Both the position numbers and the translations under genes were made by a program. From NCBI GenBank assembly GCA_934229785.1, contig CAKQEA010000024.1, positions 1-25,880 of the forward strand: 25,880 nucleotides of DNA, read 5' to 3'. The first letter of the stretch is position 1, and each line of letters begins with the position of its first letter. The stretch is from an uncultured Anaeroplasmataceae bacterium. Its GTDB lineage: Bacteria > Bacillota_I > Bacilli_A > Acholeplasmatales > Anaeroplasmataceae. Shown in pieces: positions 1-6,634 of this stretch. Below the pieces are notes generated by a model. That model ran no database searches. It was given only the letters and a program-made list of their open reading frames with translations, and was not told the DNA's origin.

Positions 1-122
1 TAAATATTTCCTGCAATATGACCTCTTTTGTCTATGACTAAGCATTTTTTTCCTTTTTTTGTTAATTCGAAGGCGCAGACTGCACCATATAGTCCTGCAC
101 CTACTATTAAATAATCATACAT
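1..122 (-). CDS. glf: UDP-galactopyranose mutase, N-terminal part (runs off the window)
   Basis: Only the first 40 codons are in the window, read leftward from ATG at 122-120. The residues MYDYLIVGAGLYGAV form a Rossmann FAD-binding motif (GxGxxG variant), and about 20 residues later comes VIDKRGHIAGN, the usual N-terminus of UDP-galactopyranose mutase. That flavoenzyme interconverts UDP-Galp and UDP-Galf for surface polysaccharides in the cytoplasm. A GAGGTG ribosome site lies just upstream (about 127-133). The gene follows the WYL regulator gene on the same strand after a 19-bp gap, so read-through from it is possible. The family call rests on the N-terminus alone; another NAD(P)/FAD amine-oxidase-like protein is the less likely alternative. 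Confidence 0.82.
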   Translation of the reverse strand, partial: MYDYLIVGAGLYGAVCAFELTKKGKKCLVIDKRGHIAGNI

Positions 123-141
123 AATTTCACCTCGTTTTAAA

Positions 142-1107
142 TTATTTATTATTTTCATAATCATCAATATATTCCTTATAGCTTTTATATATTTCTTTAG
201 CTAGATAATCGGGAGTAATAATTTTAGCCTTATTACCAAATGATTGAAAATAAAAATTTAATTGATCAAATGAGCATTCAAAGAAGTAGTGATCTCCTTC
301 AATTTTTACAGCATCTGGTCTATTTAAGTATTTAGATTCATATAATTTAATACCAGCCTCATTTAATTTAATTTCAGCCTTGCAAATGTTTTTAAATGGG
401 AATTGAATGCCTAAGTGGAACACCTCGTTTAGGTTTTTTTCTTCTTTTGGCGTAAAGCTAAATGATGTTTTTAATCCAACAACAACCTTTATTTTTAAAA
501 TATGAATAGACATTGGTAATCCATTTGTTGATAAACCTAATAAATAACTATAGATTTCTTCTTTTGATGTTCCTATTTTAAATGGTTTTATAGTTATTTC
601 ATTTTTATCAAGCTTAAGCTTAATCATTTCTTTGTTATCAATTGCTTTATAAATTGGGCTTAAAATATGATTATATATTATTTCCTCACGTTTAAATTGA
701 GGGTATTCTAAATATCTAAAAATTAGCTTTCTAAAATAAGCTGAAGCGCCCAAATTAGAGGCTAAATTAAGTGTATTAAAAATAAATTCATTTTCCATTG
801 ATAGGTAAAATGTTAATGATTCATTATAATATGTATTAATTGATTGATGCTTATAGTTAGAAAGCTCTAATGCTAAATTACTTGCAAATTCATTATTTTC
901 AATATTATATTTTTTCATCAGCTTTATAGTATTTGAAATTATTTCCTCAGTTTCTTTTATATTTTCAGCATAGTAGTTTTGAAATAATAAGTTCATAAAT
1001 TTATTTTTATTGATAGAACCATCTGATTTAGTAATTTTAAATAGCTTCATATCATTAAGTAATGTTTGATAGCTTTTATTGTCTAAATTTACTTTGATTT
1101 TTAGCAT
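142..1107 (-). CDS. WYL-domain transcriptional regulator with RHH-like N-terminus
   Basis: 321 aa. The first ~25 residues (KIKVNLDNKSYQTLLND) look like the strand-helix start of a ribbon-helix-helix DNA-binding domain. The C-terminal half, roughly residues 160-312, resembles a WYL domain: a beta-rich region followed by the typical ending with FQSFGNKAKIITPDYLAKEI. WYL domains are ligand-sensing modules common in regulators of DNA-damage, CRISPR and defence genes. The start is supported by an AAGGTGAT ribosome site 5' of the ATG. The gene is divergent from the RtcB ligase gene with 158 bp between the starts, which suggests it controls that gene and itself. This control is inferred from the arrangement and the shared promoter motif; no ligand can be deduced. 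Confidence 0.72.
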   Translation of the reverse strand: MLKIKVNLDNKSYQTLLNDMKLFKITKSDGSINKNKFMNLLFQNYYAENIKETEEIISNTIKLMKKYNIENNEFASNLALELSNYKHQSINTYYNESLTFYLSMENEFIFNTLNLASNLGASAYFRKLIFRYLEYPQFKREEIIYNHILSPIYKAIDNKEMIKLKLDKNEITIKPFKIGTSKEEIYSYLLGLSTNGLPMSIHILKIKVVVGLKTSFSFTPKEEKNLNEVFHLGIQFPFKNICKAEIKLNEAGIKLYESKYLNRPDAVKIEGDHYFFECSFDQLNFYFQSFGNKAKIITPDYLAKEIYKSYKEYIDDYENNK

Positions 1108-1126
1108 GATATCACCTTTGTGTTAT

Positions 1127-1155
1127 ATTATACCACAAAAAATATATTATTTTAA
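1127..1155 (-). promoter_or_regulatory. Promoter of the WYL regulator gene
   Basis: On the minus strand a perfect TATAAT (plus coordinates 1127-1132) is preceded at 17 bp by TTAAAA (1150-1155), a 4/6 match to the -35 consensus. The leader is only about a dozen bases, with the ribosome site directly after the start point. The sequence just upstream of the -10 is TTTTTGTGG (plus 1133-1141), repeated at the opposing promoter. Confidence 0.6.
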
Positions 1156-1233
1156 TATAAAAATGGTTATTTAAAGCCAAATATATACTACAAATAAAAT
1201 TTATTTTTGAAAATATACAAAATGTTTTTGTGG
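1133..1233. promoter_or_regulatory. Paired inverted operator-like motif CCACAAAAA / TTTTTGTGG
   Basis: CCACAAAAA at 1133-1141 and its exact reverse complement TTTTTGTGG at 1225-1233 each sit immediately upstream of the -10 of the two divergent promoters. The identical position relative to both promoters suggests a shared operator or activator site, probably for the WYL protein. Binding is inferred. Confidence 0.5.
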
Positions 1234-1242
1234 CATTATAAT
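1214..1242 (+). promoter_or_regulatory. Promoter of the rtcB gene
   Basis: TATAAT at 1237-1242 with TATACA at 1214-1219 (4/6 to the -35 consensus) and a 17-bp spacer. The expected transcript start lies around 1249, directly before the AAGGTG ribosome site at 1251-1256, giving a very short leader. TTTTTGTGG fills the upstream half of the spacer's promoter-proximal end. Confidence 0.6.
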
Positions 1243-1265
1243 GAAAATGTAAGGTGATGCTAGTT

Positions 1266-2489
1266 ATGGTTGTAATAAATGGAAAAAATACATGTGCTTA
1301 TGTTTATGCAGATATTGTTGATGAGGCAACAATAAAACAAATTAAATTGCTAGTTGATCAGTATTTTATGAAAAATATTCGAGTAAGTATTATGGCTGAT
1401 TGTCATGCTGGTTGTGGTTGTGTTATTGGGACAACATTTCAAATTAATGATAAGATAGTTCCTAACTTGGTTGGTGTTGATATAGGCTGTGGGATGCTTA
1501 CTGTTATGCTTGGTAAAATTGATATTGATTTTAAAATGCTTGATAATTTTATTAAGGAAAATATTCCAGCAGGGATGGATGTAAATGGAGATGGTAATGA
1601 TTTATCAAATATTATTGATAATTTAAGGTGTTATGGCTCTTTAAAAAATATAGAGCGTTTAAGAAAATCAATAGGCTCTTTAGGTGGAGGCAATCATTTT
1701 ATTGAAATTGATAAAAATGAAAATGATGAATATTATTTGATTGTTCATACTGGTTCAAGAAATCTAGGACTTCAGGTTGCTAAAATCTATCAGGATTTGG
1801 CTATTAAATATCATAATAATAAGATTTTTAATAAGAAGAGTGCTATAAATGAGCTGATTTTAAAATATAAGAGATTGAATCTAGAAGCTCAAATTCAAAA
1901 TGAAATTGAAAGAATAGCTAAAATGAATTTAGAGATTTCTATACCTAGGGAGCTTTGTTATCTTGAAGGAGATGAATTTGATGATTATTTGTATGATATG
2001 GATATTTGTCAAAGCTTTGCAGCTTTAAATAGAGGAGAAATTGCTAAAAAAATTGTTGATTTTCTAGGACTTGATTATGATTGTCTATATAAGTTTGAAA
2101 CAGTTCATAATTATATAAATATGAATGATAAAATTCTAAGAAAGGGAGCAATCTCAGCATATGCTGGTGAGGTAGTTTTAATCCCAATGAATATGAGAGA
2201 TGGATGTATTATCGCAAGAGGTAAAGGCAATCCGTTATATAATTATTCAGCACCACATGGAGCAGGAAGAATTATGTCTAGAGCTGAAGCCTTTAAAGTC
2301 ATAAATGTTGATAATTTTAAAAAAGTGATGAAGGGAATTTATACTACTACTTCAAATGAAAATACTATAGATGAATCACCATTTGTTTATAAGCCAATGG
2401 CATCAATACTTAATAATATTAATGATACTGTAGAGGTATTACAAATAATAAAGCCTGTTTATAATTTTAAGGCTACACAGGGGGAATGA
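1266..2489 (+). CDS. rtcB: RtcB-family RNA ligase (3'-phosphate/5'-OH)
   Basis: 407 aa. RtcB joins RNA 2',3'-cyclic-phosphate or 3'-phosphate ends to 5'-OH ends using GTP and Mn2+, repairing RNAs cut by tRNases and toxins. Family motifs are all present: DCHAGCGCVIG at residues 45-55, GVDIGCGM at 70-77, a GGGNHF metal site with H144, VHTGSRNLG, and the APHGAGR motif with H331 as the predicted guanylylated histidine. The length fits the compact bacterial form. An upstream in-frame GTG at 1254 overlaps the ribosome site, so I place the start at ATG 1266, nine bases after AAGGTG. The divergent WYL gene is the likely regulator, in contrast to the sigma54-type RtcR of proteobacteria. The next gene begins 3 bp after the stop. 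Confidence 0.95.
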   Translation: MVVINGKNTCAYVYADIVDEATIKQIKLLVDQYFMKNIRVSIMADCHAGCGCVIGTTFQINDKIVPNLVGVDIGCGMLTVMLGKIDIDFKMLDNFIKENIPAGMDVNGDGNDLSNIIDNLRCYGSLKNIERLRKSIGSLGGGNHFIEIDKNENDEYYLIVHTGSRNLGLQVAKIYQDLAIKYHNNKIFNKKSAINELILKYKRLNLEAQIQNEIERIAKMNLEISIPRELCYLEGDEFDDYLYDMDICQSFAALNRGEIAKKIVDFLGLDYDCLYKFETVHNYINMNDKILRKGAISAYAGEVVLIPMNMRDGCIIARGKGNPLYNYSAPHGAGRIMSRAEAFKVINVDNFKKVMKGIYTTTSNENTIDESPFVYKPMASILNNINDTVEVLQIIKPVYNFKATQGE

Positions 2490-2492
2490 AAT

Positions 2493-2981
2493 ATGAAAAA
2501 ATGTAATACAGAATTACTTAAGGAAATTAAAATTTTAGAAGAAAAAAAAGAGGATATAATTACTCTTGAAGGTGAAGAATGCAAGGTTACTTATCTTGAA
2601 GGAGAAAAGAAAATAAAATCTAATTATTCTTATGAAAATGTAAGAAAGGAAATTGATGATATTGATACAAAAATAAGAAAATATAAGGCTTTACTTGCTA
2701 TATCAAATGCAACAACAATAGTTTTGGAGTTTAATATGACAATTGGTGAATGCTTAATCTATTTAGCGCAATTAAATTCTAAGAAGCAGCTATTATCAAA
2801 CTATGCTTCACAAAAGCAGTTAAAAAGAGTTTCTTCAACCTATAGTAATAAGGTTGAATATACTGAATTATTATATGATGTTGATAAGGTTAAAGTAGAG
2901 CTTTTAGAGCTTCAAAGATTAATTGCTAGATTACAAATGGCAATTGATAGGACAAATCTTACTAATCTTATTGAGGTTTAA
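2493..2981 (+). CDS. Small coiled-coil protein co-transcribed with rtcB (DIP1984-like?)
   Basis: 162 aa, mostly charged and helical, with probable coiled coils at residues 1-20, 45-65 and 125-155. It starts 3 bp after the rtcB stop, and its ribosome site (GGGGGA) lies inside the end of rtcB, so the two are translationally linked. The layout resembles DIP1984-type proteins: an N-terminal helical hairpin, a central region with MTIGECLIYLAQL, and a C-terminus of the form LQ..I...NLTNL. I am not certain of that assignment and no activity is known to me. Tight linkage suggests a role in RNA repair or in handling the RtcB substrate; this is inferred from position only. Confidence 0.65.
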   Translation: MKKCNTELLKEIKILEEKKEDIITLEGEECKVTYLEGEKKIKSNYSYENVRKEIDDIDTKIRKYKALLAISNATTIVLEFNMTIGECLIYLAQLNSKKQLLSNYASQKQLKRVSSTYSNKVEYTELLYDVDKVKVELLELQRLIARLQMAIDRTNLTNLIEV

Positions 2982-3199
2982 TTATTGTCCCATTTCAAAA
3001 TATCTAATGATTTTTAGTTAAGATTAGGGTTAAGCTAGAATTTAGTTTATGATAGTGTGAGTTATTTTTTATTCGTTTAAGCTAGATAAAGAATAGAGAT
3101 AATAGAGTATTTTTATACTATTTTAATTAATATTTTGAAAGAAAACTTTTTGGTATCAGAAGTAATGGTTATATGATACTATTTTCTTTAATAAGTAAG

Positions 3200-3225
3200 T
3201 GAGTCTTGAAAAAGACTCATTTTTT
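3200..3225 (+). terminator. Rho-independent terminator
   Basis: TGAGTCTT (3200-3207) pairs perfectly with AAGACTCA (3212-3219) across a four-base loop and is followed by six Ts. It lies more than 200 bp downstream of the rtcB unit and just before the promoter region of the AlbA_2 pseudogene. It may end the rtcB transcript, or be a leftover of a lost gene. Confidence 0.75.
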
Positions 3226-3232
3226 AATAAAA

Positions 3233-3288
3233 TCGTTGTAATATAAATACAACGAAAGACAAATCGTTGCAAAAACAATACAATGATG
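3233..3288. promoter_or_regulatory. Operator-like dyads upstream of the AlbA_2 pseudogene
   Basis: TCGTTGTA (3233-3240) and TACAACGA (3248-3255) form a perfect 8-bp dyad with a 7-bp AT-rich spacer. A second, imperfect dyad follows: ATCGTTG near 3263 and CAATGAT about 15 bp later, with one mismatch. Both lie within 75 bp of the pseudogene start, where a self-regulating AlbA_2 regulator would be expected to bind. The function is inferred. Confidence 0.45.
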
Positions 3289-3308
3289 ATATAGTGGATT
3301 TGAGGTAG

Positions 3309-4555
3309 ATGATAGTGAAGAAAGAAAATAAAAATCTAGTATATAAAAAAGAAGTATCAAAAACATATTTAAAAACTGTTAGTGCTTTTGCAAATTATAA
3401 TGATGGAGAAATTATTTTTGGAGTAGCTGATGATTTAAATATTGTAGGAATAGATAATCCTATTGAGGTTTGTTTAAATATTGAAAATCAAATAAATGAT
3501 TCAATAAAACCAAAGCCTGATTATTCATTAAAAATCAATGATGATAAAACTATTTCATTATAAGGTGTAAATACACCATATAGATATAATGGTAAAGCGT
3601 ATAAAAGAAATGATTCATCAACTGTTGAAGTTGATGATATTGAAGAAAAGAGATTGATTCTATCAGGGATGAATATTTCATTTGAGGAATTGAATGCTAA
3701 TGAAACTGATTTTACTTTTTCATATTTAAGTCAAAAATTAAAAGAAATAATTGATTTGGAAAACTTCAATCTTGATACCCTAAAAAGTTTAAATTTATAT
3801 AATTCTAAATTTGGATATAATAATGCAGCAAAATTATTAGCAGATAAAAATGATTTTTCAGGATTAGATATTGCCGTATTTGGTAATTCTATAAATATAT
3901 TTAAAAAACGTATAACTTTTGCAGGAGAATCTATATTAAAGCAATATTATGATTCTTTAAAAATATATGAAAGTGAATACATTTTTGAAAGGATTGATGG
4001 TGGATTTAGAAAAAAGACTGAGTTAATTCCTTTTGAAGCATATAGAGAGGCAGTGGCAAATGCTATTGTTCATAGAGCGTGGGATATTAAGGCAAACACA
4101 AAAATTTAAATGTATCCAGATAAGATTATTATATCATCTCCTGGTGGACTTGTTGGTGATATGACTAAAAAGGATTATATAAAAGGAAATTATTCATATC
4201 TTAGAAATCCAATTATAGCTAATGTATTTCGAAGATTAAATATTATTGGGTCTTTTGCTACTGGTATAAGAAGAATAAACGATGCATATAAAAATGCTTA
4301 TGTTAAGCCAATTTATAATGTTACATCAGGATCAATTTCTATTACCCTACCTGTATTGAAGATTGTAACTTGTCAATAAACGAAGCTAATGTATTAGATT
4401 CGATGAAAGCAAATTATCTATATAGTAGAAGTGATATTGAAAAAATAAGTGGCTTTACTAAAGATAAACTAATAAGGCTATTAGCATCTTTACAAGAAAA
4501 AGGATTAATTGAAAAAAGTGGAAAAGGAAGAGCCACTTATTATAAGAAAAAATAG
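3309..4555 (+). pseudogene. Decayed AlbA_2 / RecG-like (COG2865) transcriptional regulator
   Basis: The pieces form one protein of about 415 residues. The N-terminus has the AlbA_2 pattern (KTVSAFANYNDGEIIFGVAD). The middle contains PYRYNGKAYKRND and YREAVANAIVHR. Next comes SSPGGL and RNPIIANVFRRL, the ATPase-like part of COG2865 proteins, and the C-terminus is a winged helix (SRSDIEKISGFTKDKLIRLL). The reading frame is broken three times: TAA at 3561-3563, TAA at 4107-4109 (frame is kept across both), and a frameshift near 4360-4377 before the winged helix, which continues in another frame to 4555. The stop at 4107 falls between NTKI and MYPDKI, where GAA to TAA is the simplest origin. Protein similarity through every break argues for recent decay. 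It was probably a helix-turn-helix regulator of a mobile or defence locus. Confidence 0.88.
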
Positions 4556-4592
4556 TTTAATTAAAAATTTTAATTTAATATATTAATATTGA

Positions 4593-4632
4593 GGATATGA
4601 TTTACTTTTTATGTATGTCATATCCTTTTTTT
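4593..4632 (+). terminator. Rho-independent terminator after the AlbA_2 pseudogene
   Basis: GGATATGA (4593-4600) pairs perfectly with TCATATCC (4618-4625), with a 17-base loop, followed by seven Ts. It lies 38 bp past the end of the pseudogene and upstream of the HNH gene promoter region. Confidence 0.78.
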
Positions 4633-4662
4633 AGTTACATTTGAAAAAATATGATTAGAATC

Positions 4663-4691
4663 TTTAACTAAATTGTTATTTTTGGTATAAT
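4663..4691 (+). promoter_or_regulatory. Candidate promoter of the HNH-methyltransferase unit
   Basis: A perfect TATAAT at 4686-4691 lies 52 bp upstream of the HNH gene start. The -35 is weak: TTTAAC at 4663-4668 with a 17-bp spacer is the best candidate. Confidence 0.45.
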
Positions 4692-4743
4692 TTTAGAAAA
4701 GATATTTGGTTAAGTTAAAAAGATTATGAAAGGTTAAATAATT

Positions 4744-5700
4744 ATGGGATTTAAGGATAATGAGGGAATAATCTTAAAAGTTCATAATGATGATAGTATG
4801 TATATGTCTGATTGTATGCATTTCTTAAATTCCTTATCTAAGAAAACAGCAACCTATAAATATGCATTTTTTAAAGCTATTTTGGATAATTTATTTAACG
4901 TTAATGATAAGTTAGAATTGGATTTTAAATGCTTGTCTTATTCGTTTTCTAAAATGTATTGGAATTTAATTGCTAAATTTAAGTTACCTCAATATCATAA
5001 TGGTAGAAAAATAAGTTTAATTGAAAAGGCTATTTATGATATTATTAACAATAATAAATTGTTGGATGAAATAGATTTTGATTCATTAAATAAAGAAGAA
5101 CAAGATGAATATTTATCTAAAACTAAAAATGTAATTGGTATTAATGTTGTTGGTGCTTTATATTCAGATTTAAATTCTAATATTTATGGATTTGATAAAT
5201 CGAAGAAAAAGATTTGGTTTAATGAGGAATCATATAATTTTTTAACTAAATATAAATCAGCTTTGGAAAAATTAAATTATTATGCTTGGATAATATGGAT
5301 GGAGAATAACCTAAGTATTGCAAATAAAGGAGAAAATAATCTTGCAATTAAGCTTGATAATTCTACTAAGAGAGAATCTCTTGAATCATTTAAACAAAGC
5401 TTATTTACTAAGGGGGATACACTTGAATGTTTCTATTGTGGCAATCCTGTATCATTAAAGGGATGTCATATGGATCATTTTATTCCTTGGAGTTTTGTAA
5501 AAGATGATCAGATATGGAATTTAGTTTTTAGTTGTTCTCATTGTAATGAATCTAAAAATAATAAGATTCCATCCTATGATTATTTAAATAAACTAATTAA
5601 TAGAAATAGAAATATTTCATTAGAAACGTACAATAAAAAACTTATTAAATTATATAATAGTGCACTTTACAATGGCTTTGTAAAATGGGAAAGAGTTTAA
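4744..5700 (+). CDS. HNH endonuclease-domain protein
   Basis: 318 aa. The C-terminal third is a zinc-stabilised HNH nuclease: C229xxC232, then H242-M-D244-H245, N259, C264xxC267 and N268, the beta-beta-alpha metal arrangement of HNH enzymes. The N-terminal ~200 residues are helical, with a segment of the form TATYKYAFFKAIL seen in defence-associated HNH proteins, and could bind DNA or a partner; I cannot assign a named family to them. Start at ATG 4744, about 10 bases after AAAGG. The methyltransferase gene begins one base after the stop, so both proteins are probably made together. It may be the cutting part of a small restriction-like system, or a homing-type nuclease. The nuclease domain is clear; the biological role is inferred. 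Confidence 0.85.
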   Translation: MGFKDNEGIILKVHNDDSMYMSDCMHFLNSLSKKTATYKYAFFKAILDNLFNVNDKLELDFKCLSYSFSKMYWNLIAKFKLPQYHNGRKISLIEKAIYDIINNNKLLDEIDFDSLNKEEQDEYLSKTKNVIGINVVGALYSDLNSNIYGFDKSKKKIWFNEESYNFLTKYKSALEKLNYYAWIIWMENNLSIANKGENNLAIKLDNSTKRESLESFKQSLFTKGDTLECFYCGNPVSLKGCHMDHFIPWSFVKDDQIWNLVFSCSHCNESKNNKIPSYDYLNKLINRNRNISLETYNKKLIKLYNSALYNGFVKWERV

Positions 5701-5701
5701 T

Positions 5702-6271
5702 ATGAATTATTATAAAGAACATAGTAAAGAATACATTTTAAAAACTAAAGATGCTGATATGACAAAATCTTATAAATTCTTTTTAAAGTATACTAAGAGT
5801 AAAGGAAAATTACTAGATGTTGGCTTTGGTAGTGGAAGAGATATGCTATATTTTAAATCTATTGGCTTTGAGGTTGAGGGAATAGATCCGCAACCTGAAT
5901 TTGTTGATGAAGCAAGAAAACTAGGGCTAAACGTTTCATGTGACAGTATTTTAGATTGTTGGAATCAGCATGAGAAATATGATTATATTTGGGCATCAGC
6001 ATCACTTCTTCATATCAAAAAAGAATTATTGAATCAAGCATTTCAATATTGTAGTAATATGTTAAAAAAAGATGGAATTATGTATTGTTCTTTTAAATAT
6101 GGTGATTTTGAAGGAGTAATAGATGATAGATATTTTATTTATTTAACTGAAAAATCAATTAATAATTATATTTTAAATATAAATTTAAAAATTATAGATT
6201 ATAAGATAACAAATGATAGTTTAAAAAGAGATAATAAATGGATTAATTTTATTATGAGGAAAATAATGTAA
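5702..6271 (+). CDS. Class I SAM-dependent methyltransferase
   Basis: 189 aa, a compact Rossmann methyltransferase. Motif I is LLDVGFGSGRD at residues 37-47, followed by an acidic strand end (GIDPQP), then WASASLLHI and a post-catalytic strand with MYCSFKYG. No DPPY or PCQ motif is present, so it is not an ordinary N6/N4 or C5 DNA methyltransferase. Related proteins are usually annotated only as class I SAM methyltransferases, with unknown or small-molecule/protein substrate. It begins 1 bp after the HNH stop codon with a poor ribosome site of its own, so translation is probably coupled. The pairing is the best clue to its role, but the substrate is unknown. Confidence 0.85.
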   Translation: MNYYKEHSKEYILKTKDADMTKSYKFFLKYTKSKGKLLDVGFGSGRDMLYFKSIGFEVEGIDPQPEFVDEARKLGLNVSCDSILDCWNQHEKYDYIWASASLLHIKKELLNQAFQYCSNMLKKDGIMYCSFKYGDFEGVIDDRYFIYLTEKSINNYILNINLKIIDYKITNDSLKRDNKWINFIMRKIM

Positions 6272-6377
6272 AAAAGAAAATAAAATCATTGATTTGTTCT
6301 AAGCAAATGATAGCGTTATATGTATTTTGTTAAGCAATTTTATTGGAAAAATCATCTACATTGCATGGAGAATTAGT

Positions 6378-6592
6378 ATGGGAATAATTTCGTTTATTAA
6401 GAAAAAATATAATAATTATAAACTAAATAAACGTTACAATTCTAAAATAAAAGATGTAGTTATTCCATATTTTAAGGCTATAGATAGAGAATTAAAGAAT
6501 TTTTTTATGTATCTTCAGCATATGAACATTATATAAGTGGAGTAAAGAAAATATTGAAGCCTAGTGTTTTTATAAATGAAATAAAATTATGA
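6378..6592 (+). pseudogene. Small frameshifted gene (about 71 aa if repaired)
   Basis: From ATG 6378 (GGAG site about 8 bases upstream) one frame gives a basic, helical protein to residue ~43, then switches to MYLQHMNII and stops at 6534-6536. The other frame continues convincingly as FYVSSAYEHYISGVKKILKP and ends at TGA 6590-6592. The switch falls at a run of seven Ts (6500-6506); an eighth T would join both halves into one 71-residue protein. I do not recognise the family. It lies about 100 bp after the methyltransferase on the same strand and may be a third member of that unit. Its stop overlaps the next gene's promoter. A homopolymer sequencing error or phase-variable switching are alternatives to decay. 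Confidence 0.5.
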
Positions 6593-6598
6593 TATAAT
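6570..6598 (+). promoter_or_regulatory. Promoter of the 636-aa protein gene
   Basis: An extended -10 (TG, one base, TATAAT at 6593-6598) is paired with TTATAA at 6570-6575 (4/6) at a 17-bp spacer. The gene starts 36 bp downstream, after an AGAGG ribosome site (6626-6630) with a short 4-base spacer. Confidence 0.65.
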
Positions 6599-6621
6599 AG
6601 AATAGAAAAATACTATTATAT
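6592..6621. promoter_or_regulatory. Inverted repeat over the -10 and start of transcription
   Basis: ATATAATAG (6592-6600) and CTATTATAT (6613-6621) are exact reverse complements with a 12-bp spacer. One arm covers the -10 element and the other lies just before the ribosome site. It could be an operator. AT-rich sequence makes chance dyads more likely, so confidence is moderate. Confidence 0.4.
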
Positions 6622-6634
6622 AGTCAGAGGTTAT

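Larger units (their letters stand above)
2982..3308. other. Intergenic region between the rtcB unit and the AlbA_2 pseudogene
   Basis: This 327-bp stretch has no credible gene on either strand. Apart from the terminator at 3200-3225 and the dyads at 3233-3288, it holds only AT-rich sequence with short weak hairpins, such as AGTAT/ATACT near 3110-3123. Confidence 0.6.

Noticed and set aside
1254..1265. GTG 1254 or ATG 1257 as the rtcB start
   Set aside because: Both fall inside the AAGGTGATG ribosome site region; ATG 1266 is correctly spaced and gives the family N-terminus.
2982..3199. A small RNA or peptide gene between the rtcB unit and the terminator at 3200
   Set aside because: No promoter, conserved motif or credible reading frame could be identified in this AT-rich stretch.
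3309..4555. Alternative genetic code reading TAA as an amino acid
   Set aside because: TAA ends several neighbouring full-length genes at their expected C-termini, and this gene also has a frameshift, so decay explains all three breaks.
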